A DNA stretch of 33,561 nucleotides from contig JAKBTA010000006.1 of assembly GCA_021844645.1 (NCBI GenBank), forward strand, positions 1-33,561. The letters are read 5' to 3'. Below, piece by piece: positions 1 through 8,575 of the stretch. The first letter of the stretch is position 1. Every line of letters begins with the position of its first letter. A program made the translations under genes and the position numbers. The notes under the pieces are model-generated. The model worked only from the letters and a program-made list of their open reading frames with translations. It did no database searches and was not told the origin of the DNA. Source of the stretch: Nitrospirota bacterium (GTDB lineage Bacteria > Nitrospirota_A > Leptospirillia > Leptospirillales > Leptospirillaceae).

Positions 1-326
1 GGCTCAATCTTCAGTTCTTCTTTAACCTTGTCCACCAGAAGGCCGGCTCCCCTCACGTGACAGGCGGTACCGACACATATTTTGAGGACATACTTCCCTC
101 TGGGTTCCCTGTAAAACTGGGAATAGAAAGTCAAAACTCCATACATCTTGCTTTTGGGAATCTCAAGGTATTCCCCAATCATATCAAGCGCATCAGCCGG
201 AACGTATCCATATTTTTCCTGAATTCTTTGCAGAATCTGGACGACTGTTCCTTCTCTGTTGCCAAATTCGTCGCACAGATTCTCTATAAAATCCTGATCA
301 ACTTCTATATGTTTTGTCTGGCTCAT
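1..326 (-). CDS. nuoE: NADH-quinone oxidoreductase subunit E (NuoE), 3' part missing
   Basis: This is the N-terminal 108 residues of the thioredoxin-fold [2Fe-2S] subunit of respiratory complex I, which sits with NuoF in the NADH-oxidising arm. Reading the minus strand from an ATG at 324-326 gives MSQTKHIEVDQDF, then an open frame to the window edge. The segment CVGTACHVRGAG near residues 84-94 supplies the first two of the four family cluster cysteines (C84, C89). The second pair would lie beyond the edge. A GAGGG ribosome-binding site stands 7 nt before the ATG. It is the last visible gene of nuoABCDE, 147 bases downstream of nuoD, with a hairpin-rich spacer between them. The family is usually about 160 residues, so about a third is outside the window. 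Confidence 0.93.
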   Translation of the reverse strand, partial: MSQTKHIEVDQDFIENLCDEFGNREGTVVQILQRIQEKYGYVPADALDMIGEYLEIPKSKMYGVLTFYSQFYREPRGKYVLKICVGTACHVRGAGLLVDKVKEELKIE

Positions 327-371
327 GTTCGAACCCTCAACTATGGGAATCGTCTCTCCCGAATTCATTTT

Positions 372-450
372 CCGGAGTCAAACCAACTCCGGGATTGTCA
401 GGAAAACAACAGCCTTATTATCAGAGAATCTGATAACCTCAGACCCTGAC
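372..450 (-). repeat. Nested inverted repeats in the nuoD-nuoE spacer
   Basis: Three complementary pairs are visible. 397-402 (GTCAGG) pairs with 445-450 (CCTGAC) and encloses a perfect 8-bp stem, 418-425 with 429-436, closed by a 3-base loop. A separate perfect 7-bp stem joins 372-378 (CCGGAGT) and 386-392 (ACTCCGG). Neither hairpin is followed by a U run on the minus strand, so they do not look like intrinsic terminators. An mRNA processing or stability element that sets nuoE levels relative to nuoD is possible, but this is inference. Confidence 0.5.
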
Positions 451-473
451 GGTCCGATTTCGATAAAAAGAAA

Positions 474-1757
474 CTAGCGGTCGCACTCTCCCATCACAAT
501 ATCAAGCGTTCCGAATATCGTGACAATGTCTGCAACCATATACCCCTTCGCCATATGATCAAGCGCACCAATATGAATAAATGAAGGGGCCCGGATTTTC
601 ATCCGGTAGGGTTTCCCTGATCCATCGCTGACAATATAAAAACCGAGCTCCCCCTTTGGAGTTTCAGTTCCACAGTAAGTATCTCCTGCAGGAACCTTGA
701 ATCCCTGGACAACGAGGAGGAAGTGATGGATCAACGTCTCCATGTTATGCATAACCTTTCCCTTATCGGGGAAGGTTATTTTATGGTCGTCGGTCAAAAT
801 CTTGCCTGCAGGCAATCGATCAAGACACTGCCTGATGATTTTTGAGCTTTCCCGCATTTCTTCAATGCGAATCCAGTAACGATCGTAGACATCTCCATTC
901 GTGCCTACCGGGACGCTCCACTCTACCTGATCATAGACCCCATATGGCTCATATTTTCTCAAGTCGTAATCAACACCAGAACCCCGAAGACTTGGACCAG
1001 ATACACCAAAATTGATCGCATCCTCTCCGGTAATAACGGCAATGTTTTTGGTACGGGCAAGCCATATTCTGTTGGTTTCCAGAAGGGTATTATATTCTCC
1101 GATATTTTTCTCGAATGTGTCCAGAAATTTGTAAAGCCTCGTAATAAACTCTTTTGGAAGATCTGCATCTACCCCGCCAACCCTGTAATAATTCGAAGTC
1201 AACCTGGCACCGCAGATAATTTCAAACAGGTCAAGGAGCTCTTCCCTCTCCCTGAAAGTATAAAAGAACACACTCATCGCTCCGATATCCAGCGCCTGGG
1301 TACCAAGCCAGAAAAGATGATTAACGATTCTCTGGACTTCAGCCACAATCGTCCGGATATATTCAGCCCGTTCCGGGACCTTGATCTCGAGCAACTTTTC
1401 TACTGCACGCACAAATGCATAGTTATTCGCCATGGCCGAAACATAGTCCAAACGGTCGGTCATGGGGATAATCTGGTTATAAGTGCGATACTCGGCAATT
1501 TTTTCGGTTCCCCTGTGCAAATAACCCAAGTCAGGAATGGATCTTTTGATCCGTTCGCCATCAAGGTCAAGAAGAACTCGAAGGACACCATGTGTACTCG
1601 GGTGCTGGGGGCCCATATTCAGAAGGAACTGATCAGTCTGAATGGTCGAGTCCAGATCATTTAAAACCGTTTGCCGCAGTGAGGAGAGTACAACCTCCCT
1701 GCGCCTGGTTTCTTCGATTTGCTCAGCTACCTTGTCCACTACCTTTTCCTGCTCCAA
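474..1757 (-). CDS. nuoD: NADH-quinone oxidoreductase subunit D (NuoD, 49 kDa subunit)
   Basis: NuoD is a core subunit of the complex I hydrogenase-like module and forms most of the quinone-binding pocket with NuoB. The 427-residue product has the usual family length. It shows NMGPQHPSTHGVLRV near residue 47 and PMTDRLDYVSAMANN near residue 98. In the family these carry the histidine and tyrosine that contact the quinone head group. The C-terminus ends in the typical GECDR. The start is TTG, supported by GGGGAG 9 nt upstream. No alternative ATG lies close by before the conserved region. The first 40 residues are charged and not conserved. NuoC is a separate gene 89 bases upstream, so this is not the fused NuoCD of enterobacteria. 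Confidence 0.97.
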   Translation of the reverse strand: MEQEKVVDKVAEQIEETRRREVVLSSLRQTVLNDLDSTIQTDQFLLNMGPQHPSTHGVLRVLLDLDGERIKRSIPDLGYLHRGTEKIAEYRTYNQIIPMTDRLDYVSAMANNYAFVRAVEKLLEIKVPERAEYIRTIVAEVQRIVNHLFWLGTQALDIGAMSVFFYTFREREELLDLFEIICGARLTSNYYRVGGVDADLPKEFITRLYKFLDTFEKNIGEYNTLLETNRIWLARTKNIAVITGEDAINFGVSGPSLRGSGVDYDLRKYEPYGVYDQVEWSVPVGTNGDVYDRYWIRIEEMRESSKIIRQCLDRLPAGKILTDDHKITFPDKGKVMHNMETLIHHFLLVVQGFKVPAGDTYCGTETPKGELGFYIVSDGSGKPYRMKIRAPSFIHIGALDHMAKGYMVADIVTIFGTLDIVMGECDR

Positions 1758-1846
1758 GGGTCGATACTCCCCTATTCATATTCGTTAAGCCCCTATACAG
1801 AAATATCCAGAAAAACACTGGACCCCGTTTACAGCATCGGAGCGAA

Positions 1847-2380
1847 TTAGTCTCTAGCGGAAATTTCCCGATTGTCTTTGGTAATGCGCTTCATTTTTGG
1901 AACAAACGACATGTCATCGCGCCAGCCCTTGCCGATCAAGGGAAAATCTTTTCGCAGCGGATACCCCTCGTCATAATCATCTGGCATCAAGATGCGTCTG
2001 AGATCAGGATGGCCCCGGAACTGAACCCCCATCATGTCATAGACCTCCCTCTCCATAAACTCGGCACCCTTCCATATCCCCACGATCGAGTCAACAACCG
2101 GATTAGCCTCGGATACCCGTTGCTTCACCATAACCCGATGTTTTCTTGACATCGAGTAAAGGATTACAACAACTTCAAATCGGTCCGACTCCTTCGGGTA
2201 ATCAACGGAAACAACATCAACGATATAGTCATAGGCGTAGCGTTCATCATCATGGAGCGCCCGAAAAACAGAAAGGGCACCTTCCGGCTTCAGATAGACA
2301 GTAAGATCTCCCAACGCTTCACGGGACCCGAGAAAAACCTCTGGCCACTCCCTCGATATAGACTCAGCAACTGGATGCAT
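1847..2380 (-). CDS. nuoC: NADH-quinone oxidoreductase subunit C (NuoC, 30 kDa subunit)
   Basis: NuoC is a peripheral-arm subunit of complex I that packs against NuoD. The 177-residue product carries the family signature in its C-terminal half: FMEREVYDMMGVQF followed by GHPDLRRILMPDDY and YPLRKDFPL. The ATG at 2378-2380 lies only 3 bases after the nuoB stop. AGGAG abuts the ATG with no spacing, but GGAAGGGG a little farther upstream is better placed, and coupling to nuoB translation is likely. A spacer of 89 bases without notable features separates it from nuoD. Confidence 0.97.
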   Translation of the reverse strand: MHPVAESISREWPEVFLGSREALGDLTVYLKPEGALSVFRALHDDERYAYDYIVDVVSVDYPKESDRFEVVVILYSMSRKHRVMVKQRVSEANPVVDSIVGIWKGAEFMEREVYDMMGVQFRGHPDLRRILMPDDYDEGYPLRKDFPLIGKGWRDDMSFVPKMKRITKDNREISARD

Positions 2381-2383
2381 CTC

Positions 2384-2917
2384 CTAGACCCCTTCCGATC
2401 TGGTTGCCCCTACGGGAAAGCTTCCTGGGAACACAGGACGATCCTTCATGATCTTTTCCTGGAGCTTGAACAGCCCATCGAGGAGAGCTTCCGGCCTGGG
2501 GGGGCAACCGGGAACATAGACATCAACAGGGATAAGCCTGTCCACCCCCTGAACAACGCTATAGCTGTCATAAATATTTCCGGACGTTGCGCAGGATCCC
2601 ATCGCAATTACATATCTTGGCTCAGGCATCTGATCATAAATCCTCCTGACAACAGGTGCCATTTTCCGGGTAAGCGTCCCAGCAACAATCATCAGGTCCG
2701 ACTGGCGCGGGGATGCCCTGAACACTCCTGCCCCAAAACGGTCTATATCGAACCGTGAAGCCACCACACCAATCATTTCGATCGCACAGCAAGCCAAGCC
2801 GAAGGTCATGGGCCAGACAGCAGACTTTCTGGACCAGTTGATCACCTCATTGACCGCATCCTGCAAACGCATCGTAACAACAGAAAGCTCACCATCTTTC
2901 TCATGACTCATTCCCAT
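2384..2917 (-). CDS. nuoB: NADH-quinone oxidoreductase subunit B (NuoB, PSST)
   Basis: NuoB holds the terminal N2 [4Fe-4S] cluster that passes electrons to quinone. All four ligands are visible: the tandem cysteines in [11 protein letters not shown], the one in [15 protein letters not shown] and the one in [16 protein letters not shown] place the start at the ATG 2915-2917 ([11 protein letters not shown], 177 aa) because AGGAG lies 7 nt upstream. The ATG at 2909-2911, which overlaps the nuoA stop as ATGA, is the alternative and shortens the protein by two residues. A longer open frame extends further upstream into nuoA but has no family similarity there. The gene overlaps the end of nuoA by 10 bases. 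Confidence 0.96.
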   Translation of the reverse strand: MGMSHEKDGELSVVTMRLQDAVNEVINWSRKSAVWPMTFGLACCAIEMIGVVASRFDIDRFGAGVFRASPRQSDLMIVAGTLTRKMAPVVRRIYDQMPEPRYVIAMGSCATSGNIYDSYSVVQGVDRLIPVDVYVPGCPPRPEALLDGLFKLQEKIMKDRPVFPGSFPVGATRSEGV

Positions 2918-3279
2918 TCCAACGCTCCTTTGCGCCACGCATACACATATCCGACCAACAGGACGAAGATAAAGATCATCATTTCGACAAGTCCAAACAA
3001 ACCAAGTCGATTGAAATCGACCGCCCACGGGTAAAGAAAGACAACTTCAACATCAAAAACCAAAAACAGCATCGCAATAACATAATACCTTACAGAAATC
3101 CTCTCCCGAGCATCATTGATGGGAGGAACACCGCATTCATACGGAGAATCTTTTTCCTTATAAGGGTTCCGCGGACGAATCAACCGACCGACAGTAATCG
3201 ATACAGCCCCAAAACCAATAGCAACCAGAAGGAAGAGCAAGATAGGGATATAGTGCTCCGGATTTGAAACTGAAAACAT
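2908..3279 (-). CDS. nuoA: NADH-quinone oxidoreductase subunit A (NuoA)
   Basis: NuoA is a small membrane subunit at the junction of the peripheral and membrane arms of complex I. The 123-residue product has three hydrophobic helices (about residues 10-31, 64-83 and 92-113). Between the first two is the conserved loop [11 protein letters not shown], with the redox-sensitive cysteine, followed by [26 protein letters not shown] stands 7 nt before the ATG. It is the first gene of the nuo operon, and a strong promoter candidate lies about 80 bases upstream. Confidence 0.97.
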   Translation of the reverse strand: MFSVSNPEHYIPILLFLLVAIGFGAVSITVGRLIRPRNPYKEKDSPYECGVPPINDARERISVRYYVIAMLFLVFDVEVVFLYPWAVDFNRLGLFGLVEMMIFIFVLLVGYVYAWRKGALEWE

Positions 3280-3315
3280 CCGAATTCTCCAATAGCATCT
3301 TTAAGGAGTGAATAG

Positions 3316-3333
3316 TGCCACGAACAAGGCACC
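3316..3333 (-). repeat. Inverted repeat in the nuoA leader
   Basis: GTGCC at 3316-3320 and GGCAC at 3329-3333 can form a 5-bp stem with an 8-base loop. It lies inside the roughly 70-base untranslated leader expected from the promoter at 3356-3385. It may be a 5' stabilising hairpin or chance, and it is too short to be sure. Confidence 0.3.
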
Positions 3334-3355
3334 AGTTTTAGGGAAAAGGTTCTTC

Positions 3356-3385
3356 ATTGTATTGACCAAGACCAAGTCTTGTCAA
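3356..3385 (-). promoter_or_regulatory. Sigma70-type promoter of the nuo operon
   Basis: On the minus strand there is a perfect -35 hexamer TTGACA (3380-3385), an 18-base spacer and a -10 hexamer TACAAT (3356-3361), which is one mismatch from consensus. Transcription would begin near 3349, leaving a leader of about 70 nt before the nuoA ATG. This is the best-scoring promoter I can find by eye in the window, fitting a highly expressed respiratory operon. Confidence 0.75.
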
Positions 3386-3386
3386 T
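3361..3386. promoter_or_regulatory. Palindrome spanning the nuo promoter (candidate operator)
   Basis: The arms ATTGACCAAGAC (3361-3372) and GTCTTGTCAAT (3376-3386) are inverted copies apart from one extra C at 3366, around a CAA centre. The palindrome covers the -35 box and the whole spacer of the nuo promoter. A dimeric repressor or activator bound there would directly affect RNA polymerase. No regulator gene lies next to it, so the binding protein is unknown. Part of the symmetry follows from the -35 sequence itself, but 11 matched pairs is more than that explains. Confidence 0.5.
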
Positions 3387-3584
3387 ATTTGAAGCACCGT
3401 TTTGGGAAAAAAAGGACCGGACGGGCAAGGCGCAGCATCTGTCAATTCATAGGTTAAATATACCACGCCTTTGGCCCGAGATATACCCTTTGCATAGTCC
3501 AGCCATCTTAACGCCTTGGATAAGGTCTTGTTTAGTGTTAAATTCCCGCTTTTGTGGAGAAAAACTCACAATCCGCCATCCGTC

Positions 3585-6320
3585 TCACTGCCCGTGGCAC
3601 TTCTTATATTTTTTCCCACTGCCACAAGGGCACAAGTCGTTACGGCCAATTTTGGGATCTCGCAACTCAGATTCAGCGGGGGCGGACATTGGCGCTCCCC
3701 ATGGAAGATAGCCTTCTTCCATTTGAGGAGGCGCCCCAAATGAGACAGTGTCTCCGGACGATGCCACCGGATATCCAGCTGATGACTCATCGAGCGGGTG
3801 AAGATACTGGAAGCTATCGAGATCAGGATATTCAGGAATGCTGACATCCTCCTCCATCCTGCTGGCGCTCCCAACAAGGAGAACGACGGATTCCTCCACA
3901 TTCGAGATAAAGCTCTCAAAAAGATCAAAACCCTCCCTCCTGTATTCAACGAGAGGATCTTTCTGTCCATACCCCCTCAGGCCAATGCCCTCCTTGAGAT
4001 GATCCATGTTCAGGAGGTGCTCTTTCCAGAGCGAATCCAGATTCTGGAGGATAAAATATCTCACAATAGACCAAAAAGCTTCAGATCCAAAAAGAGCTTC
4101 TTTTTCTTGAAGAAAAACGCGATGTTTTTCGAGAAGCGCTTCTTTCAGCGCATCGATTCCCAAATCACGAAGGGACTCCGGGTCGATCGACAACCCTGTT
4201 TTTTCCTCAACGCCTTGAGACAAGCCAACCAAATCCCATGTTTCCGGATACTGATCTTCCGGAGCAAAGACAAGGAGCAATTTTTCGAACACCGTTTCAG
4301 ACCATTCAAAAAGTCTCTCAGAAAGATCTTCGCCTTTAAGCGTTTTTCTACGCATCTCATAAAAGATCAAACGTTGCTGGTTCATCACATCATCGTATTC
4401 AATAAGCTGTTTTCGAATGTCAAAATGGTAGTTTTCAACTTTTTTCTGGGCATTCTCGATGGCTTTGCTGACAAAACCATGCTCAATAGGGACACCCTCC
4501 TCGACCCCCATTTTCTCCATCAACCCCTTTATGCGCTCCGCCCCGAATATCCTCAGAAGGTCATCCTCAAGAGACAAATAAAATCGGGAAGATCCTGGAT
4601 CACCCTGCCGACCGGAACGGCCTCTCAACTGATTGTCAATACGTCGGCTCTCATGGCGCTCCGTTCCAATAATGTGAAGACCACCTGCCGCCATAACCGC
4701 TTCTTTTTCCGAGCGAAGGTCTTTATCCAAGGACTCATGCAGTGCGTTCATCTCGTCTTCCGTCAACGTCTTTCCGGATTTTTCAAGATCGGCCACTCGG
4801 GCTTTCAGTAAAAACTCGGCATTTCCTCCCAACAGGATATCGGTACCTCGACCAGCCATGTTTGTCGCAATGGTCACCATTCCGAGACGTCCGGCCTGCG
4901 CAACAATTTCAGCTTCCAGCTCGTGAAATTTTGCATTGAGAACATTGTGAGGGATATTGGCTTCCCTGAGAAGAGAGGCAAGATGTTCTGATTTCTCAAT
5001 CGATACCGTCCCGACAAGAACAGGCTGGCCCGTTTTGTGCCTGGCAGTAATATCCTCGACAATAGCATTGTTTTTTTCCCGATTTGTTCGGTAAATCTGG
5101 TCAGGAAGATCCTGTCGGATCATTTTTCGATTTGTCGGGACAACGACAACGTCAAGACCATAGATCTTATGGAACTCAGTCGCTTCGGTATCTGCCGTTC
5201 CCGTCATGCCGGAAAGTTTTTCATACATTCTGAAAAAATTCTGGAAGGTAACGGTGGCCAGAGTCTGATTTTCCATCTGGATCGAGACTTTTTCCTTCGC
5301 CTCCACCGCTTGATGCAGCCCCTCCCCCCATCGCCTTCCCGGCATGAGACGGCCGGTAAATTCATCCACAATAATGACTTCCCCATTCTTCACCACATAT
5401 TCCACATCCCGACGATATACATGGTGAGCCTTCAACGCCTGGAGAACATGGTGGAACCACGAGATGTTGTTGACATCGTAGAGATTGTGTATCCCCAATA
5501 GCTCCTCAACGGCATTATTTCCTTCATCAGTCAATGTTGCGGACTTAAGCTTCTCGTCAACCTTGAAGTGAAGGTCCCTTTTTAAATGTTTCATAATCCG
5601 GTCAACCTTCACATACATGTCGGTGGACTCCTCCGCCTGCCCGGAAATAATGAGAGGAGTTCGAGCTTCGTCGATCAGGATGCTGTCCACCTCATCCACA
5701 ATGGCATAGTGAAGCTGTCTCTGAACAAATGCATCAAGATCATACTTCATATTGTCGCGGAGATAATCGAACCCAAACTCATTATTGGTGCCATATGTGA
5801 CATCCGCTGCATAGGCAGATTTTCTTGCTTCATCCTCAAGATCATGCTGTACGATTCCAGTCGTCAGCCCAAGGAAGTGATAAAGATGCCCCATCCATTC
5901 TGAGTCTCTTTTTGCAAGATAATCGTTCACCGTAATGACGTGGACACCCTTCCCCTCCAGCGCATTCAGATAGACCGGAAGTGTCGCAACAAGCGTTTTC
6001 CCTTCTCCTGTCTTCATTTCTGCGATCTTGCCCTCATGGAGGACGATGCCACCAATCAGCTGGGAGTCAAAATGGCGCATTCCAAAGACCCTTTTTCCGG
6101 CTTCCCGGACAACAGCAAACGCTTCCGGCAAAAGATCGTCGGTCGTCTCGCCTGCAGAGATTCTCTTTTTAAAAAGATCGCTTTGGCCCCGAAGTTCATC
6201 ATCAGACATTGTTGAAACCTTTGATTCAAGGGCATTGATTGAATCGACAATACGGTATATCCGTTTCAATTCCCTCTGGTTTCGAGTCGGAAAAATGGAA
6301 GAAAGCAAATCTTTAAACAT
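3585..6320 (-). CDS. secA: Preprotein translocase ATPase SecA
   Basis: SecA is the cytoplasmic motor that uses ATP to push unfolded preproteins through SecYEG. The 911-residue product has the Walker A motif [13 protein letters not shown] (GEGKT at about 105-109), the DEAD-type box in [16 protein letters not shown] near residue 210, and [19 protein letters not shown] in the second nucleotide-binding fold. It ends in a zinc-binding tail [14 protein letters not shown] that contacts SecB and lipid. AGGAG precedes tandem ATGs. The second ATG (6318-6320), 5 nt away, starts [10 protein letters not shown] and is preferred. The first, at 6321-6323, adds one residue. It is the last gene of the long rny-to-secA run, 34 bases after the M23 peptidase gene. 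Confidence 0.98.
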   Translation of the reverse strand: MFKDLLSSIFPTRNQRELKRIYRIVDSINALESKVSTMSDDELRGQSDLFKKRISAGETTDDLLPEAFAVVREAGKRVFGMRHFDSQLIGGIVLHEGKIAEMKTGEGKTLVATLPVYLNALEGKGVHVITVNDYLAKRDSEWMGHLYHFLGLTTGIVQHDLEDEARKSAYAADVTYGTNNEFGFDYLRDNMKYDLDAFVQRQLHYAIVDEVDSILIDEARTPLIISGQAEESTDMYVKVDRIMKHLKRDLHFKVDEKLKSATLTDEGNNAVEELLGIHNLYDVNNISWFHHVLQALKAHHVYRRDVEYVVKNGEVIIVDEFTGRLMPGRRWGEGLHQAVEAKEKVSIQMENQTLATVTFQNFFRMYEKLSGMTGTADTEATEFHKIYGLDVVVVPTNRKMIRQDLPDQIYRTNREKNNAIVEDITARHKTGQPVLVGTVSIEKSEHLASLLREANIPHNVLNAKFHELEAEIVAQAGRLGMVTIATNMAGRGTDILLGGNAEFLLKARVADLEKSGKTLTEDEMNALHESLDKDLRSEKEAVMAAGGLHIIGTERHESRRIDNQLRGRSGRQGDPGSSRFYLSLEDDLLRIFGAERIKGLMEKMGVEEGVPIEHGFVSKAIENAQKKVENYHFDIRKQLIEYDDVMNQQRLIFYEMRRKTLKGEDLSERLFEWSETVFEKLLLVFAPEDQYPETWDLVGLSQGVEEKTGLSIDPESLRDLGIDALKEALLEKHRVFLQEKEALFGSEAFWSIVRYFILQNLDSLWKEHLLNMDHLKEGIGLRGYGQKDPLVEYRREGFDLFESFISNVEESVVLLVGSASRMEEDVSIPEYPDLDSFQYLHPLDESSAGYPVASSGDTVSFGAPPQMEEGYLPWGAPMSAPAESELRDPKIGRNDLCPCGSGKKYKKCHGQ

Positions 6321-6354
6321 CATCGCTCCTAAGGTAGATGGAAACAGCAATCAT

Positions 6355-7251
6355 TCAGTCTGATATTTCACTTGCGAGAAACACTACAGGATCGATCGGC
6401 CTTCCGAACTTTCTGAGTTCAAAATGGAGATGAGGACCATTTGTCATTCCTGAAAGCCCAACAGTTCCAATGATATGCCCTCTCCGGATCATCTCCCCTT
6501 CATGAACATCAATTTTTCCAAGATGAGCATAAATGGAGGTTAATCCCTGTCCGTGGAACAACATGACAAATCGGCCATAGTCCGATGCAAATCCTGTCTG
6601 AACAACCATAGCATCTGATGGGGCCTGAACCAGAGCCCCAACTTTCTGGGCAATGTCGATCCCTGGATGAAACTCTTCACCTGTTCCCAGAAGACTTTTC
6701 CTGGAGCCGAAAGGAGATGTCACCCAACCCTTAAGAGGCATCTGCCATTGCTCCTGGATTTCCAAGTGGCTCCAGCTTGTTTTTTTCCCGGTCGAGACTG
6801 AAGTCTCTTCAGAATTTTTCAGGTTGGTAGCATTGCCACCCGAAGGTGAACGGCGAAGATCTCCGGAAGAAGATTCCTGATCCGGGATTCCTGAACTTTC
6901 GGTGCTGGAGCTCCGGGAAGAAGATCCTGTATTGGATCCTTCCGTCATTTTTGATATCTGCCCATCAAGAAGATTGACCTGGGAGAGTTCCGCCTCCAAT
7001 TGCTCAAGCTTCTTCCTGTAATCATCAAGGTGCATTTTTTGAGTTTGAGTCTCAATGATCAGGTTTCGATAAAAAACAAACTTTTTAGCCTCCACCACAT
7101 AAAAGAAAATCATCGCACCAATTCCAAACAGAAAAAGAACAAAACCGACAATCACAAGATGAAACATCCAGCGGGGAAGAGTCCACTGAATGGATTTCTC
7201 GGTAGGTCCCGGAAGAATGGTGATCGTCACAGTTCTCGGCATCTTCGCCAT
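6355..7251 (-). CDS. Membrane-anchored M23 (LytM-type) peptidase
   Basis: This 298-residue protein probably cuts peptide cross-links in peptidoglycan, or activates an amidase. A single membrane helix spans about residues 28-51. It is followed by a short coiled coil (about 60-100) and then a low-complexity serine-rich linker (about 104-150). The C-terminal M23 domain retains the zinc ligands and catalytic histidines: FHPGIDIA (His and Asp), SIYAHLG, and GPHLHFELRKFG. Because all are intact, it should be enzymatically active rather than an EnvC-like regulator. Its ATG overlaps the cutA stop by one base (TAATG), with GGAG 7 nt upstream. The soluble domain is predicted in the periplasm. The exact substrate cannot be read from sequence. 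Confidence 0.9.
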   Translation of the reverse strand: MAKMPRTVTITILPGPTEKSIQWTLPRWMFHLVIVGFVLFLFGIGAMIFFYVVEAKKFVFYRNLIIETQTQKMHLDDYRKKLEQLEAELSQVNLLDGQISKMTEGSNTGSSSRSSSTESSGIPDQESSSGDLRRSPSGGNATNLKNSEETSVSTGKKTSWSHLEIQEQWQMPLKGWVTSPFGSRKSLLGTGEEFHPGIDIAQKVGALVQAPSDAMVVQTGFASDYGRFVMLFHGQGLTSIYAHLGKIDVHEGEMIRRGHIIGTVGLSGMTNGPHLHFELRKFGRPIDPVVFLASEISD

Positions 7252-7601
7252 TATTCTTCTCCGGAAGGCTGCGATGGAGATGCAGGGGGGAAAACAGATT
7301 CAGATATCCATGCAAGGTACTCTGGTCCCCCTCCATCTATGGACTGGAAAATGATTTCAGGAACCTCGTAGGGATGTTTCTTCTTGACCTGCAAGATCAG
7401 ATCTTCCCCACAGTCTTCTGAAGTCTTCAGAAGGATCATCACCTCAGTCTCCCTGACAATCTTTCCTTTCCAGCGATAGATGGATACCCCCGGGGAAAAG
7501 ACATGCCCACAGGCTGCAACCCCTTCTTCAACCAGAGACTCCACAAGTCTACAGGCCTCATCCCTGTTTGGGTGAGAAATCCAGACTGTAACGGCATTCA
7601 T
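7251..7601 (-). CDS. cutA: CutA1 family protein
   Basis: This 116-residue protein belongs to the small trimeric CutA family, linked in the literature to divalent cation tolerance although its molecular role is unsettled. The diagnostic segments are ACGHVFSPGVSIYRWKGKI, a glutamate in ETEVMILLKTS and KKHPYEVPEIIF. The C-terminal 12 residues (PPASPSQPSGEE) are a low-complexity tail beyond the usual fold. The ATG overlaps the preceding epimerase stop as ATGA, and its own TAA overlaps the M23 gene start, so translation is probably coupled at both ends. Confidence 0.93.
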   Translation of the reverse strand: MNAVTVWISHPNRDEACRLVESLVEEGVAACGHVFSPGVSIYRWKGKIVRETEVMILLKTSEDCGEDLILQVKKKHPYEVPEIIFQSIDGGGPEYLAWISESVFPPASPSQPSGEE

Positions 7602-8533
7602 TTTGAATGCCCCCTGAAATAATCCAGCGTTTTCAACAACCCCTCTGAAAGACTGACCTCAGACATCCAATCCCATTCAGAAGTATCCCTGTTTGTGGAG
7701 AGAACCCTTTTAAGTGCAACGGGATCAGAGCCCCCTTCATACTCAAGGGGAACATCCCGGCCTGAGAGAAGTCGCAGCTGGGTAAAAATCTCCCTCTCTG
7801 TCCCTGCTTCATAACCAGAAACATGAATGAGCCCCCTGATCTTCTGGGTAAGGATCGAAGAAATCGCACTGACCGCATCATCTATGTAAAGGTAGTCTCT
7901 GTATTTCAGCCCATTGTTTTTAAGGCGCATCGACCAGTATGGATAACCATCGAGGACAAATCTTGCCGCCTTGGCAATAAAACCTCCCTCCGAGGCCTGG
8001 CGCATACCCGGACCGTAAACAGGAGGAAGCCTCACGATCGAAAAAGGAATCCCCTGCTCCCCCAGACGGTACTGAAGGTAGCGCTCCGCCAGAAGATGAG
8101 TTGCGCCATAGGGATTTTGGGGGTTGACCGAGGAGTTCTCATCCTTGGGCTCCGGATCATCCCCGGAAAGGACCTCACCTGTACTGACGAGAATCACTGA
8201 CTCGAGAGGAAGATCGCTGATTGCCTCCGTTAGTCGGATAACAGGGATAACTGTTCGTTCAAGGTCTTTTTCAGGATACTCGAGTGAAATGGCCGGATCG
8301 GACTGGCCGGCAACATGAATATAGACAGAAGGAGACTTAGAATCACTAAAACGCTTAAGAACCCTGGGCTGGGAAAGATCAGCCTTTTCAAAACTCAACC
8401 GTTTTTGCAGCAGCAGTGGCGGGACGCCACTTCTGAGATCATCAATCGCTACAACATCCATCCCCAATGACGCAAGTTCCCTCGACAGGGCTCCGCCTAT
8501 AAACCCTGCTCCACCTCCGACAATTAGCTTCAA
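7598..8533 (-). CDS. NAD-dependent epimerase/dehydratase-like SDR lacking the catalytic lysine
   Basis: This 311-residue extended short-chain dehydrogenase/reductase resembles nucleotide-sugar epimerases. The NAD-binding glycine motif is GGGAGFIGG at residues 6-14. An acidic pair, AIDDLRSG near 29-36, should hold the NAD ribose, and a VSTGEV strand carries the usual Ser/Thr. The active-site YxxxK appears as Y142-GAT-H146, so the conserved lysine is histidine (codon at 8096-8098). Family knowledge says this lysine lowers the tyrosine pKa and holds the nicotinamide ribose, so catalysis may be weak or altered. The start is TTG with only a weak AAGG 11 nt upstream, and I see no better start. The substrate is unknown. 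It lies 42 bases after tlyA and overlaps cutA by 4 bases. Confidence 0.88.
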   Translation of the reverse strand: MKLIVGGGAGFIGGALSRELASLGMDVVAIDDLRSGVPPLLLQKRLSFEKADLSQPRVLKRFSDSKSPSVYIHVAGQSDPAISLEYPEKDLERTVIPVIRLTEAISDLPLESVILVSTGEVLSGDDPEPKDENSSVNPQNPYGATHLLAERYLQYRLGEQGIPFSIVRLPPVYGPGMRQASEGGFIAKAARFVLDGYPYWSMRLKNNGLKYRDYLYIDDAVSAISSILTQKIRGLIHVSGYEAGTEREIFTQLRLLSGRDVPLEYEGGSDPVALKRVLSTNRDTSEWDWMSEVSLSEGLLKTLDYFRGHSK

Positions 8534-8575
8534 TGCTGGAAACGCCTTTCCATTGAGATTAAATAGATTTTCCCC

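Larger units (their letters stand above)
3280..3584. other. Intergenic region between secA end and nuoA start
   Basis: These 305 bases separate the 3' end of secA from the nuo operon, both on the minus strand. The nuoA-proximal third holds the nuo promoter, its palindrome and a leader hairpin (listed separately). I see no convincing intrinsic terminator for secA: no GC-rich hairpin is followed by a U run on the minus strand. The run of seven T on that strand (3408-3414) has no stable stem before it. I see no small gene here. Confidence 0.6.

Noticed and set aside
2918..3028. A longer NuoB reading frame starting inside nuoA
   Set aside because: The extra N-terminal residues show no NuoB similarity and are an out-of-frame reading of nuoA. 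The ATG at 2917 with AGGAG at 7 nt is a better start.
3408..3414. A seven-T run on the minus strand downstream of secA as a possible terminator
   Set aside because: The preceding bases do not form a stable GC-rich hairpin, so intrinsic termination is not supported.
3440..3445. A second perfect TTGACA on the minus strand upstream of nuoA
   Set aside because: No -10-like hexamer lies 16-18 bases downstream (the sequence there is GC-rich), so it is unlikely to be a promoter.
3798..4811. A 337-codon plus-strand open frame opposite secA
   Set aside because: It lies wholly antisense to the strongly conserved secA frame, has no recognisable domain and no ribosome-binding site, and its composition is that of a complementary-strand shadow.
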